This document shows positions 1 through 9,179 of a stretch of 64,000 bases of DNA, piece by piece. Below the pieces are notes generated by a model that did no database searches, had not been told where the DNA came from, and worked only from the letters and a program-made list of their open reading frames with translations. Both the position numbers and the translations under genes were made by a program. The stretch's first letter is position 1, and each line of letters begins with the position of its first letter. Location: contig NZ_CP026124.1 in assembly GCF_002902905.1 (NCBI RefSeq), positions 5,952,001-6,016,000 of the forward strand, read 5' to 3'. The stretch comes from Achromobacter sp. AONIH1. Its GTDB lineage: Bacteria > Pseudomonadota > Gammaproteobacteria > Burkholderiales > Burkholderiaceae_B.

Positions 1-819
1 GGCAAGGCCGAGATCATCTGCTGCGCGCGCAATTTCCACGGCAGGACCACGGGCGTCATTTCCATGTCCTCTTCCGACCGGGCGCGCGCGGGCTACGGAC
101 CGTACCTGGGCGGATTCAGGAACATCCCGTTCGGCGACGCCGATGCGCTGGCGGCGGCCATCGGGCCACACACCGCGGCATTCCTGGTCGAGCCCATCCA
201 GGGCGAGGCCGGCATCATCGTGCCGCCGCCGGGCTATCTGCGGGCATGCGCGGACCTGTGCCGCCGCCACAACGTGCTCTTCATCGCCGACGAGATACAG
301 ACCGGACTGGGACGCGCCGGCCACGTGCTCGCGTGCCAGGAGGACGATGCGCGTCCCGACGGCGTTGTGCTTGGCAAGGCGCTGGGCGGCGGCATGGTCC
401 CGGTTTCCCTGTTCCTGGCGCGGCGCGACGTGATGGACGTGTTCCGCCCGGGAGACCACGGCAGCACGTTCGGCGGCTATCCTCTGGCGGCTGCGGTGGG
501 CCACGAAGCGCTCTGTGTGATGGAAGACGAACAGCTTTGCCAACGGTCCCGGGAAACCGGCGGCGCGCTGAAGGCCGGCTTGCAGGCCGTCGCTGGCGAC
601 GCGCTGCGCGACGTGCGCGGCCGCGGCCTGATGATCGGCGTGGAGCTGGCCGGCGCCGACGCCCCCGCCGGGCGCCTGGCCCATGCGCTGCTCGAGCGCG
701 GCGTGCTGTGCAAAAACGTGGATGAGCACACCATCCGCCTGGCCCCGCCCCTCAACATCCCCCCTGCCCTGGTCGAGGAATTTCTGCATGTCTTTGCCCA
801 TGAACTCACCCGTCTTTGA
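1..819 (+). CDS. rocD: Ornithine aminotransferase (class III, PLP), 5' truncated
   Basis: The gene is open from the first base, so its N-terminus lies outside the window; 272 residues are visible. It reads as a class III PLP aminotransferase of the ornithine-oxo-acid type: the FHGRT motif lies near the visible start, VEPIQGEAG follows, then the cofactor-stacking DEIQTG (about visible residue 97) and the PLP lysine in LGKALGGG (about residue 126). Ornithine aminotransferases convert L-ornithine and 2-oxoglutarate to glutamate semialdehyde/P5C and glutamate. The next gene, an arginase, would supply ornithine, which supports this call over other class III enzymes. The 3' end overlaps the arginase start by 32 bp, so translation is probably coupled. 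Confidence 0.85.
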   Translation, partial: GKAEIICCARNFHGRTTGVISMSSSDRARAGYGPYLGGFRNIPFGDADALAAAIGPHTAAFLVEPIQGEAGIIVPPPGYLRACADLCRRHNVLFIADEIQTGLGRAGHVLACQEDDARPDGVVLGKALGGGMVPVSLFLARRDVMDVFRPGDHGSTFGGYPLAAAVGHEALCVMEDEQLCQRSRETGGALKAGLQAVAGDALRDVRGRGLMIGVELAGADAPAGRLAHALLERGVLCKNVDEHTIRLAPPLNIPPALVEEFLHVFAHELTRL

Positions 820-1720
820 CGCGCCCGCGCTGCGGATGCTGGCCTACGCCTGTGGCATCGCGGGCCAGTTCGCCGGCAGCCGCGATGGCCCATCGGTCTT
901 CCGCGAGGCGCTGTCGACACTGCCGGCGCTCGCCCGCGACATCAGCTGGGACAGCTGGATCGAAGACAGCCGCCCCTTTTCCCAGATCGGCCCCCAGGAG
1001 GCCCTACGGGCCGTCACCGGCCTGGCCGCGGGCCTCGCGGCCGATGCTCGCGCCGCAGCCCTGCGCGGAGGCTTTCCAGTGCTGATCGGCGGCGACCACT
1101 CAGCCGCGGCCGGCTACTGGTCAGGCATCGCGCAGGCGCATCAGCCGCGCGGCGATATCGGACTGGTGTGGATAGACGCGCACATGGACAGCCACACGCC
1201 CTTCACCAGCCCCAATGGCTATGTACACGGCATGCCCCTGGCGGCATTGCTCGGCCATGGCGATCCGGGCCTGACGGGCCTGCTGTCGCCGCGTGCCAAG
1301 CTGCGCCCGGATCGCGTCTGCCTGATCGGGACCCGCGATTTCGAGCCGGAGGAAGCGGCCCTGCTGCGCACGCTGGACGTGCGCGTCTTCTATATGGATG
1401 AGGTCCGGTCCCGAGGGCTGGAACGCGTTCTGGACGACGCGCTGGAGATCGTCGGACGCGCGCCCGCCGGCTTCGGCGTCACACTGGACCTGGACGGCAT
1501 CGAACCCGGCGATGCCCCCGGGGTCAGCACGCCTTCCCCGAACGGGCTGCGCAGCGACGCGCTGCTTCCCGGCCTTCGCCGCCTGCTGCGCGACCGCCGC
1601 TGCGTGGGCCTGGAAATTTCGGAGTTCAATCCTTCCGAGGACAAGGATGGACGCACGCTGGACTTCATGCTGGCCGTGGTAGCGAACCTTGTGCGCGACA
1701 GAGCGGCGGGCGCGTCATGA
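788..1720 (+). CDS. rocF: Arginase (ureohydrolase family)
   Basis: This 310-residue protein belongs to the manganese ureohydrolase family, which hydrolyses arginine to ornithine and urea. The metal-ligand motifs appear in order: GGDHS, WIDAHMDS (Asp-x-His-x-Asp) and a late LDLDGIEP. In that last motif Glu stands where the family usually has the Asp of Asp-x-Asp-x-x-Asp-Pro. The ATG at 788 has a GAGGAA Shine-Dalgarno at 775-780, 7 nt upstream; a second in-frame ATG lies at 800. It overlaps the ornithine aminotransferase upstream and shares ATGA with the MFS gene downstream. Agmatinase or guanidinobutyrase activity cannot be excluded from sequence alone; the aminotransferase neighbour favours arginase. 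Confidence 0.82.
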   Translation: MSLPMNSPVFDAPALRMLAYACGIAGQFAGSRDGPSVFREALSTLPALARDISWDSWIEDSRPFSQIGPQEALRAVTGLAAGLAADARAAALRGGFPVLIGGDHSAAAGYWSGIAQAHQPRGDIGLVWIDAHMDSHTPFTSPNGYVHGMPLAALLGHGDPGLTGLLSPRAKLRPDRVCLIGTRDFEPEEAALLRTLDVRVFYMDEVRSRGLERVLDDALEIVGRAPAGFGVTLDLDGIEPGDAPGVSTPSPNGLRSDALLPGLRRLLRDRRCVGLEISEFNPSEDKDGRTLDFMLAVVANLVRDRAAGAS

Positions 1721-2916
1721 AGATCTCGCTTCCGCTGGGCATCGCCCTGGTGATGATGGGCACGCACGGCTATGGCCTGTTTCTGTTCGGCGCCATCTTG
1801 CCCACGCTGCAGGCCCGCCATGGTTTTGACTACACCTTTGCCGGCATGGCCTCGGCCACGCTCAATACTGCCTACATGACGGGCGCGTTGCTGCTCGGCG
1901 CCTTCGGCCGCCGCCTGCCGGCGAAACGCTGGTTCGTGCTGTCGGTATCGTGCTGCGCGCTGCTGCTGGCGCTGCTGCCGCTGGCTCCCGGTCCGTATGC
2001 CATGCTGGCGGCGTTCATCCCGCTGGGCATGGCTTCCGCCGTCAGTTGGAGCAGCGCGGTGGGCTTCGTGAACGGGCTGGCGAGGATCCAGCGGCGCGCG
2101 CTGATACTGACGCTGGGCGCCAGCGGCGGATCATGGGGCATGCTGACGATCGGCCTGATGACCGGATACGGCACGAAGTTGATGCCGCCGGACTGGTTCT
2201 GGAGTGTAGGCGCGGCCTTCACCCTGGTGGGATTGGCTGTGCTGCTGCCGCTGATGAAGGAGGAAGCCGCCAGCGCATCCGCGCGCGCGGCGCCCGCCAC
2301 GCCCCCCGTGCCACGCTGGGCCGGCAGGCAGCCGCGCGTGGCCAGCCTGGCCATCGCCCTGTCCGGCCTGCTGGGTGCCACGGCCGTGCCGTTCACCACC
2401 TACCTGAGCGCCTATCTCACCAATGAAATCGGGCGGCCGGAGGCCGTGTCCAGCGCGGTCTGGCAAGTGCTGGGCATTACCGGCGCGCTGTCAGGCCTCT
2501 GCATCGGCAGCTTTGCCGACCGTTACGACTACCGCAAGATCATCGCCGTCATATTCCTGGCGTTCGCCGTGGCCTGCGCCTTCCTTTCCTTCGCACCCAG
2601 TTCCTCCTACATCTCGCTGGCCGGCATCGGACACGGCATCGCGCTGAATCCGTTCTGGGGCCTGATCGCGGCGTACATCAGCTTTTTCTTCGCGCCCGCC
2701 GAAACGATGCGCATCGACGCGATGGGCCTGGCGGCCTTCGGCCTGGCCAGCGGCCTGGCCAATTGGTCGATCGGCACCTGGGCCGACAACGGCGGCTCGC
2801 TGGGCGCGGTATACGCCGTCCTAGCCGCCGGGACCGTGGCCATGGCCGGCCTGCTGACGACCGCTCCCAATCCTGATCGAACCAAGACGGAAGCCTCCCA
2901 TGAACGAACAGTTTGA
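1717..2916 (+). CDS. MFS transporter, 12 predicted membrane segments
   Basis: This 399-residue integral membrane protein has the hydrophobic layout of a major facilitator with two six-helix halves. The loop between helices 2 and 3 carries GRRLPAKRW, and the central cytoplasmic loop (about residues 180-205) is Ala/Pro-rich. It overlaps the arginase stop by ATGA and its own 3' end overlaps the methyltransferase start by 17 bp, so it is part of the same operon. The direction of transport and the substrate cannot be read from the sequence. An amino acid or the product of the flanking enzymes is the obvious candidate. Confidence 0.8.
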   Translation: MKISLPLGIALVMMGTHGYGLFLFGAILPTLQARHGFDYTFAGMASATLNTAYMTGALLLGAFGRRLPAKRWFVLSVSCCALLLALLPLAPGPYAMLAAFIPLGMASAVSWSSAVGFVNGLARIQRRALILTLGASGGSWGMLTIGLMTGYGTKLMPPDWFWSVGAAFTLVGLAVLLPLMKEEAASASARAAPATPPVPRWAGRQPRVASLAIALSGLLGATAVPFTTYLSAYLTNEIGRPEAVSSAVWQVLGITGALSGLCIGSFADRYDYRKIIAVIFLAFAVACAFLSFAPSSSYISLAGIGHGIALNPFWGLIAAYISFFFAPAETMRIDAMGLAAFGLASGLANWSIGTWADNGGSLGAVYAVLAAGTVAMAGLLTTAPNPDRTKTEASHERTV

Positions 2917-3628
2917 GCTGAGCGCCCGCTATTACGACGCCTTCTACAGCCAGCGCCCGTACCGCGACGATGTCGCGGCGCTGCAGGCGCTGATTGCCCG
3001 ACACTGCCCGCGGGCGGACCGCGTGCTGGACGTGGCCTGCGGCAGCCACGAGCACGGCCTGCACTTCGATCCGCGCTATCAGGTCGACGGGCTGGACAAC
3101 AACGCGACCTTCCTGGAGATCGCTCGGCGCAAGACCGCCGGACGCCCCCGGCCCGGCGCCTACCACCTGCACTCCATGGAGGACTTCTCGCTCGACGCCT
3201 CCTACGACGCCATCGTCTGCCTGTTCAGCTCCATCGGCTACCTGCCCGACGCGGACGCCCTGCGCCGGACGATGCACACCTTCAGCGATCACCTGGCGCC
3301 GGGCGGCGTCATCGTGGTGGAGCCCTGGCTCTCGGCCCAGCAGCTCGGCGCGTTCCAGTCCTCCCAGCTGGTCTGCGCGGACGGCCTGGAAATCGCCCGC
3401 ATCGCGCGCCACCGCGTGGACGGCGACAAGCTGACCTTGTGGCTGCACTACCTGGCCGGCGGGCCGGACGATGTGCGCTACTTCGTCGAAGAGCATCGGA
3501 TGAGCCTGTTCTCGAACGAGGACTACCGCGACGCCTTCGAACACGCCGGCCTCGAATGCGTCTTCGATCCGGTCGGTCTGTCGTCACGCCGCGGGCTCTA
3601 TGTGTGCCACCAGCGGGACGGCGCATGA
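2900..3628 (+). CDS. SAM-dependent N-methyltransferase-like protein
   Basis: This 242-residue class I (Rossmann) methyltransferase shows motif I as VLDVACGSHEHG near residue 48, an acidic residue ending beta-2 (GLDNN), and the stretch FSSIGYLPD followed by LAPGGVIVVEPW. That combination closely resembles the amino-sugar N,N-dimethyltransferases of the TylM1/DesVI type, which methylate primary amines. I infer an amine substrate, probably small given the adjacent arginine/ornithine enzymes. Motif I has Ser-His where Gly-x-Gly is usual (ACGSHEHG), a variant also seen in that subfamily only in part. It is translationally coupled to its neighbours: it overlaps the MFS gene upstream and shares ATGA with the FAD enzyme downstream. 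Confidence 0.75.
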   Translation: MNEQFELSARYYDAFYSQRPYRDDVAALQALIARHCPRADRVLDVACGSHEHGLHFDPRYQVDGLDNNATFLEIARRKTAGRPRPGAYHLHSMEDFSLDASYDAIVCLFSSIGYLPDADALRRTMHTFSDHLAPGGVIVVEPWLSAQQLGAFQSSQLVCADGLEIARIARHRVDGDKLTLWLHYLAGGPDDVRYFVEEHRMSLFSNEDYRDAFEHAGLECVFDPVGLSSRRGLYVCHQRDGA

Positions 3629-4965
3629 GCGCCGTCGTGACGGCCTTGCCCGGCGAAACGGGTCTCAGCGCCTGGGACGCCTGTTTCCGCCCGCAGCGCC
3701 TGTTTCCCAGCCTGGAACGGGACGAGTCCTGTGATTTCCTGGTGATCGGAGCGGGCTACGCAGGCCTGTCGGCGGCGCGCGCGCTGCGGCTGGACCAGCC
3801 CGGCGCCCGCATCATCGTGCTGGAGGCCTTGCGCGTCGGGCAAGGCGCCGCCGGGCGCAATGCCGGCTTCATGATCGACGTCACCCACGACCTGGGCTCC
3901 GACGACTACGCCGGTGAAGCCCATGCCGACCGGCAGACGATGCGCGAGAACCGCCTTGCCATCGATTTCGCCCTGGCGGCGGCGGCCGATTACGACTTCG
4001 AGCAAGGCATCATGGTCCGGAGCGGCAAGATCAACGCGGCTTGCTCCGAGCGCAGCCTGGCGCTGGCCAGGCGCTACGCGGCCCATCTGCGCAAGCTGGG
4101 TGAACCCTGCACCGAACTGGACGGCGACGATCTCGCCCGGATCACGGGCAGTCCGTACTACACAGGCGGCGTGCATACACCCGGCACGGTCATGATCCAG
4201 CCGGCCGCCTACATCAAGAGCCTGGCGCTCGGCCTGTGGCGCGATGGCGTGCGCGTGCTGGAATGCACGCCGGTGCTGGCGCTGGAGTACGTGCCCGGCC
4301 TCGCCGCGCGCACGGCGGCGGGGACGATCCGCGCCGGCAGGATCATCCTGGCTACCAACGGTCATGTGCGCGCCTTCGGCCACTACCGACGCCAGCTGAT
4401 GGACATCACCACCTTCGCGTCCATCACGGCGCCGCTATCCGCCGACCAGGCGCGCGCGCTGGGCGGCGAGGCGGCCTGGTCCCTCACGCCCGCCGCGCCG
4501 CACGGCTCCACCGTGCGGCGGGTGCGCGGCGCCCTCTACGGCGGCGACCGACTCTTTTTCCGCAGCCTGTTCAAGGCCACGGGGCTAGGAGCGGCCTCCG
4601 CCAGGCTGCTGGCCCGCGCGCAGCGGGAACACCGCATCGGCATCCAACGCCGCTATCCCGTCCTGAAGGATGTGACGCTGTCACACTCCTGGGCGGGGCG
4701 GCTATGCCTGTCCACCAACGCCGGCTCCGCGGTGGCCGAGGTCGAGACCGGGGTCGTCACCGCCTGCTGCCAGAACGGACTGGGTACGGTGCGAGGCACA
4801 TTCAACGGCATGCTGGCGGCGCGCATCACGCTGGGCCTGCCCACGGACGGGCTGGCGCCGGGCGGTTGGCGCCAGCCCGCCCGCGTCCCGCCGCAGCCGC
4901 TGTTGCGGCCGGCGCTGAATGCCTACCTGTCCTGGAAGCGCCATGAGGATGCCCATGAATGCTGA
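3625..4965 (+). CDS. FAD-dependent amine/amino acid oxidoreductase (PuuB-like)
   Basis: This 446-residue DAO-family flavoprotein has a dinucleotide fold FLVIGAGYAGLSAARAL at about residues 38-54 and the motif QGAAGRNAGF typical of gamma-glutamylputrescine oxidase and related N-substituted amine oxidases. A C-terminal segment with WAGRLC and QNGLGTVRGT completes the second half of the FAD site. Members oxidise C-N bonds of secondary or primary amines. The ATGA overlap at 3625 fixes the start. Lying directly behind an N-methyltransferase-like gene and ahead of a P5C-reductase-like gene, it may oxidise an N-methylated or cyclic amino acid; this is inference. Confidence 0.75.
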   Translation: MSAVVTALPGETGLSAWDACFRPQRLFPSLERDESCDFLVIGAGYAGLSAARALRLDQPGARIIVLEALRVGQGAAGRNAGFMIDVTHDLGSDDYAGEAHADRQTMRENRLAIDFALAAAADYDFEQGIMVRSGKINAACSERSLALARRYAAHLRKLGEPCTELDGDDLARITGSPYYTGGVHTPGTVMIQPAAYIKSLALGLWRDGVRVLECTPVLALEYVPGLAARTAAGTIRAGRIILATNGHVRAFGHYRRQLMDITTFASITAPLSADQARALGGEAAWSLTPAAPHGSTVRRVRGALYGGDRLFFRSLFKATGLGAASARLLARAQREHRIGIQRRYPVLKDVTLSHSWAGRLCLSTNAGSAVAEVETGVVTACCQNGLGTVRGTFNGMLAARITLGLPTDGLAPGGWRQPARVPPQPLLRPALNAYLSWKRHEDAHEC

Positions 4966-5794
4966 CACCGACGCCCCCCTGGGCATCCTGGGCGTGGGCC
5001 AGCTCGCCGCCCATCTGGTCAAGGGACTGCGCCGCGCCGGCGTCGACCGCCCCATCCTGCTTCTGCCCAGGAGCCGCGGCATCGCCCTCGAACTGACGCG
5101 GGACTGGGGCTGCGAGATCGCGCCCGACAAGGCCGGGCTGGCATCCCGCTGCCGGCAGATCATCCTGGCCTGCCGGCCGGCGGACCTGCCTGGCGCGGCG
5201 GCGGACCTGCCGCTGACCGCCCGCCACCTGGTCCTGTCCGCCGTGGCCGCCGCCAGCGTCGCCGACCTTGCCGCCCTGCTAGGCGGCGACGTCTCCGTGC
5301 GGCGCTTCATGCCCGGCATTTCGGTCGAGGCCGGCGTGGGCGCGATTCCGCTCTATCCCGGCGACACGCGGGCGCAAGCCTTGCTGTCCGCGCTGGGTCA
5401 GGTCATCGTCGCCGCCGATGAGGCCGCGTTCGACGCGTTGACGGCCGCCACCTGCGCGCACGGATGGTTCTACTCGTTGTTCGACAGCCTGATCAGCGGC
5501 CTGGAGGCGCAGGGCCTTGCGCCGGAGGCGGCGCGGACCGCCGTGCTGCATCACGCGCGCGGCGCCGCCGAACTGTGCCTGGCCAGGCCGGACCTGCGGC
5601 CGCGCGCGATCTCCCGGGACGTCGCCGCGCCGGGCAGCTATACCGCCGCCGGCCTGCGCTACCTGGAAGACGGCGGCGTCCACGCGCGCCTGCGCATCGC
5701 GCTAGAATCCGTCCTGCGCGCGCTACGCCGGCCCCCGGCCGTGACCGCTGGCCATCCAGATCTTTCCCCCCGATCCGCCGACAAGCCGTCATGA
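4955..5794 (+). CDS. Pyrroline-5-carboxylate reductase-like protein (ProC family)
   Basis: This 279-residue protein follows the ProC plan: an N-terminal NAD(P) fold GILGVGQLAAHL, the RFMPGISVEAGVG segment corresponding to the R-MPN motif, and a C-terminal dimerisation domain with DVAAPGSYTAAGLRYLE, matching the family's ASPGGTT-AGL-LE signature. ProC reduces P5C to proline. The match is divergent (His-Gly-Trp where Ser-Gly-Ser-Gly is usual), so a different imine could be the substrate. Three in-frame ATGs (4943, 4949, 4955) are present; 4955 is chosen because GAGGA at 4945-4949 sits 5 nt upstream. It overlaps the FAD gene and ends the operon. Confidence 0.75.
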   Translation: MNADTDAPLGILGVGQLAAHLVKGLRRAGVDRPILLLPRSRGIALELTRDWGCEIAPDKAGLASRCRQIILACRPADLPGAAADLPLTARHLVLSAVAAASVADLAALLGGDVSVRRFMPGISVEAGVGAIPLYPGDTRAQALLSALGQVIVAADEAAFDALTAATCAHGWFYSLFDSLISGLEAQGLAPEAARTAVLHHARGAAELCLARPDLRPRAISRDVAAPGSYTAAGLRYLEDGGVHARLRIALESVLRALRRPPAVTAGHPDLSPRSADKPS

Positions 5795-5879
5795 ACGGAA
5801 CGTGACCCGGATGCCTGCGGGGCGGGGCCGACGTCCCCGCGTGGTTCAATGGCAGCGCTGATGCAAGGAGACAGCCGTC

Positions 5880-6320
5880 ATGACCGAACGATGCCGCGCC
5901 CGCATGGTGCCCGAACTGCTGGTGAGCGACCTGTCGCGCAGCCTGGCGTTCTGGATGGATCTATGTGGATTTGAAATCGTCTACCGCCGGGAAGATGAAG
6001 GCTTCGTCTACCTGGATCTGGAAGGCGCGCAATTCATGCTGGAGGAAGTGCGCGGCGACGACAACTGGATCACCGCGCCGCTGGAAGGGCCGCGCGGCCG
6101 TGGCATCAACTTCGAGATCACGGTGCGGGCGGTCGAACCGCTGCTGGAGCGCCTGGCCGCCGCAGGCTGGCCTCTGTATCGGGAACAGCAGGAGCGCTGG
6201 TACCGCAGCGATGCGATTGAAATCGGCGTGCGCCAGTTCCTGGTCCAGGATCCGGACGGCTATCTGTTGCGATTCTCGCAGCGGATCGGCGAACGGCCGG
6301 CTCACCGGCCGACCAGCTAG
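5880..6320 (+). CDS. Glyoxalase/bleomycin-resistance (VOC) family protein
   Basis: A 146-residue protein with the paired beta-alpha-beta-beta-beta modules of the VOC superfamily: LLVSDLSRSLAFW starts the first module, FVYLDLEGAQFMLEE carries its metal-side strand, and FLVQDPDGYLLRF closes the second. Family members either bind bleomycin-type antibiotics or act as small metalloenzymes; the sequence resembles Ble-type binding proteins but specificity is not decidable. AAGGAG at 5865-5870 lies 9 nt before the ATG. It is separated by 85 bp from the preceding operon and probably has its own promoter. Confidence 0.8.
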   Translation: MTERCRARMVPELLVSDLSRSLAFWMDLCGFEIVYRREDEGFVYLDLEGAQFMLEEVRGDDNWITAPLEGPRGRGINFEITVRAVEPLLERLAAAGWPLYREQQERWYRSDAIEIGVRQFLVQDPDGYLLRFSQRIGERPAHRPTS

Positions 6321-6387
6321 CGGCCACGGGAAACCGGCGGCCTGCCTGAAGACGGCGGGGTCAGACCTGTCCCCGCCGCAAGCTCCC

Positions 6388-6693
6388 TCAGAAGCCTTGC
6401 GCCAGCGCCTTGGCGGTATCGCCGGCCGACTTGCCCTGATTGACCGCGTCGGTCAGTTCCGTGACGAACCAGGGCAGCACCAGCTTGGTGCCGCTATCCG
6501 ACAGCCCGATGCGCAGGCCTTCCCGCGAGGCGGCCGGCGCGGCCGCGCCTTGCGGCGCGTCGTCGGTCCGCACCACGACGGGCTTGGGCGTGTCCGGGGG
6601 AACCTCGGGCGCGACGGGCGCGGCCGAGACGGCCGCCGTCGCGCAGAGCAAGGCGGCGGCGGCAAGGGTCTGCATACGATGTAAGGTCGGCAT
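6388..6693 (-). CDS. Small secreted protein of unknown function
   Basis: A 101-residue protein with a clear signal peptide: a basic start, then LAAAALLCATAAVSA with a probable Ala-x-Ala cleavage near residue 24. A Pro/Val-rich linker follows, then a short conserved-looking tail (LVLPWFVTELTDAVNQ). I recognise no family. The start at 6693 is preferred over the in-frame ATG at 6702 because AGAGG lies 9 nt upstream of the former but abuts the latter. It is convergent with the VOC gene and divergent from the MscS channel. A periplasmic location is inferred. Confidence 0.6.
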   Translation of the reverse strand: MPTLHRMQTLAAAALLCATAAVSAAPVAPEVPPDTPKPVVVRTDDAPQGAAAPAASREGLRIGLSDSGTKLVLPWFVTELTDAVNQGKSAGDTAKALAQGF

Positions 6694-6970
6694 GATGGGC
6701 ATCCTCTGTAAGCGGGAGAAGTCGGTCGCGGCCGCCCGCGCTCCCGCGCGCCCCGGCCATGACTGAGCGCATTGTGCGTCCGGCCCCGGCGCATTTGTGC
6801 GGGAGACTTGTGTTCATCTGTGAAGATCTGTGGGGCGCGGCGGCGTCGGCCCGCCGCCGCCTTTTTCCAAGCCTGGGCTTGGCATTGTCCGGCGCGCGGG
6901 CCGGAGCCGCCCTTGCGGCCCATCCAATACTCCGATAAAACCTGTCCCTATCATCAATACGGAAGCAATC

Positions 6971-9169
6971 GTGCGCGCCTGGACCCGTTCCGCCCTCTTA
7001 CACTGCCTGTCGCTGTTCCTGTTCGTCCTGGGCCTGAACCTCGCCACGACCGCCTCCGCCGCCCTGCCCGGCCCGCTGGGCGCGCTGACCGGAGCCAGCG
7101 CCGAAAAACCGGTCGACAACGCGCAGCTGAAGCAATCGCTCGACCAGGTCATCCAGACGCTGGAGAACGACAAGACGCGCACGGAACTGTTGAACCGCCT
7201 GAAGCAATTGCGCGACGCCACCAAGCAGGATACGCAGACAGCCCAGGGCGGCATCCTCGCCTTCATTCGAGAAGCCGCCGAAAGCCTGGAGAAACAGCTC
7301 GACGGCCCCAACAGCCCGGTGGCGCGCTGGAGCACGCTGTACCGGCAGGCGCGGACCGAGATCACAACCGGCCTGCCCGCCTGGCGCGAATGGCCGTCGC
7401 TGATCCGGGACTTCCTGATCGTCACGGCGATCTGGGCGGGCCTGGCGCTGGGCCTGCGCTGGATCACCCGACGCCTGGCACGCCGCCGCGAGGCAGCCAG
7501 TACTCCGCCCAGCCGGTCGCAGCCCAGGCAGCTGCTGTGGATGGCGGCGGTGCAGCTGGCGCCCTGGGCCATCGCCTTCGTGATCACGCTGTACCTGTCC
7601 GTCGCCATGCCCGATTCCGTGGGACAGCTCGGCGCGCTGGTGCTGGCCTATGTGCTGCTGGCCGGCGCGCTGTTCTCGTCGCTGTCGCTGATCTGCCTGA
7701 CGCTGCTGGACGGCCCGCACCGCACCCGGGCGCTGGACATCCTGCACCGGCGCGCGCTACCGCCGCTGTGGCTGATCGGCAGCCTGGCCGCGCTGGGCGA
7801 TTCGCTGCACGATCCGGAAATCATGAGCGTGTTCGGGCCCGGCGTCTCGCAATTCGCGGGCCTGCTGGCCAACGTGACGGCGGCGCTCCTGAGCGCGCTG
7901 TTCGTGCTGCGCTTTCGACGCCCCATCACCCACCTGATCCGCAACCAGCCGCGCGAGCGCCGCGCCACGCGCCACGGCCTGCAGGAGCTGCTGCGGCTGA
8001 TCGGACCACTGTGGTTCGTGCCGTTCCTGCTGCTGGTGGGCATCTCGCTGATCAGCACAGTGGCGGCCGCCGACGACAGCGGCCAGGTCATGCGCCGGGC
8101 CCTGCTGTGCGCGCTGGTGGCGATCGTGGGCATGGCCGTCGGCGGCGTCATCCGCCGCGCCTATGCGCGCGGCGGCCGCGACGGCAACCGGCGCATGGCC
8201 TACCGGGGGCAGCTCAGGTATTTCGGCTACACCCTGCTCTACATCGCCAACCTGCTGCTGTTCGTGGAAATCGGCCTGCGCGTGCTGGGCATGTCGCTGG
8301 CCGGCCTGATGGAGGGCGGCGGTTCGCAATTCGGCCCGCGCGCGGCCAGCTTCGTCGGCACCATGCTGGTGGCCTGGCTGATCTGGATCCTGACGGACAC
8401 TGCCTTGCAGCACGCCCTGGGCACCAGCGGCAAGAACCGCGCCAATGTCCGCGCGCTGACCATGCTGCCGCTGATCCGCAACACCATCATGGCGACCATC
8501 GCCGTGATCGCCATCATCGTGGCGCTGGCCAACATGGGCATGAACGTCACGCCGCTGCTGGCCGGCGCCGGCGTCATCGGCCTGGCCATCGGCTTCGGCG
8601 CGCAGTCGCTGGTCACGGACCTGATCACGGGCCTGTTCATCATCATCGAGAACTCCCTGTCCATCGACGACTACGTGGATGTGGGCAACCACCTGGGCAC
8701 GGTCGAGGGGCTGACCATCCGCACCGTGCGACTGCGCGACCTGGACGGCGTGGTGCACACGATTCCGTTCAGCCAGATCAAGACCATCAAGAACTACTCG
8801 CGCGAGTTCGGCTACGCCATGTTCCGCTGGCCGGTGCCGGCCACCATGCTGATCGACGACGCCGTGGCCCTGGTCCGCGAAGTGGCGGCGGAGCTGCGCG
8901 GCGACCCCACGATCTATCCCTTCATCTGGTCGCCCATGGAACTGCAGGGCGTGGAGAGCTTCGACAACGGCCAGGCCGTGCTGCGCTTCCGCTTCAAGAC
9001 CGCGCCGCTGCGGCAATGGGAAGTGCAGCGCGCCTTCAATCTGCGGCTGCGCCGCCGGCTGGACCAGGCCGGGCTGGAACCGTCGATGCCGCGCCTGAAC
9101 GTGCAGCTGTCGCGGATGCGCCAGTCCCGCAATCCCGAGCGGGACGAGGCGTCGGACAAGCCGGCCTGA
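6971..9169 (+). CDS. Large mechanosensitive channel (MscS family, YbiO-like)
   Basis: This 732-residue protein has a signal peptide (residues 1-30), a periplasmic helical domain with Lys/Asp-rich coiled-coil-like sequence (about 45-120), roughly nine to eleven membrane segments, and a C-terminal MscS core: the pore helix GAGVIGLAIGFGAQSLVTDLITG followed in the beta domain by VGNHLGTVEGLTIRTVRLRD. The size and N-terminal extension match the YbiO/YjeP group, which release solutes upon osmotic downshock. A GTG at 6971 is chosen as the start because GGAAG sits 5 nt upstream and the signal peptide begins there; longer in-frame versions add low-complexity sequence. Confidence 0.85.
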   Translation: MRAWTRSALLHCLSLFLFVLGLNLATTASAALPGPLGALTGASAEKPVDNAQLKQSLDQVIQTLENDKTRTELLNRLKQLRDATKQDTQTAQGGILAFIREAAESLEKQLDGPNSPVARWSTLYRQARTEITTGLPAWREWPSLIRDFLIVTAIWAGLALGLRWITRRLARRREAASTPPSRSQPRQLLWMAAVQLAPWAIAFVITLYLSVAMPDSVGQLGALVLAYVLLAGALFSSLSLICLTLLDGPHRTRALDILHRRALPPLWLIGSLAALGDSLHDPEIMSVFGPGVSQFAGLLANVTAALLSALFVLRFRRPITHLIRNQPRERRATRHGLQELLRLIGPLWFVPFLLLVGISLISTVAAADDSGQVMRRALLCALVAIVGMAVGGVIRRAYARGGRDGNRRMAYRGQLRYFGYTLLYIANLLLFVEIGLRVLGMSLAGLMEGGGSQFGPRAASFVGTMLVAWLIWILTDTALQHALGTSGKNRANVRALTMLPLIRNTIMATIAVIAIIVALANMGMNVTPLLAGAGVIGLAIGFGAQSLVTDLITGLFIIIENSLSIDDYVDVGNHLGTVEGLTIRTVRLRDLDGVVHTIPFSQIKTIKNYSREFGYAMFRWPVPATMLIDDAVALVREVAAELRGDPTIYPFIWSPMELQGVESFDNGQAVLRFRFKTAPLRQWEVQRAFNLRLRRRLDQAGLEPSMPRLNVQLSRMRQSRNPERDEASDKPA

Positions 9170-9179
9170 CGTCCCGGGC

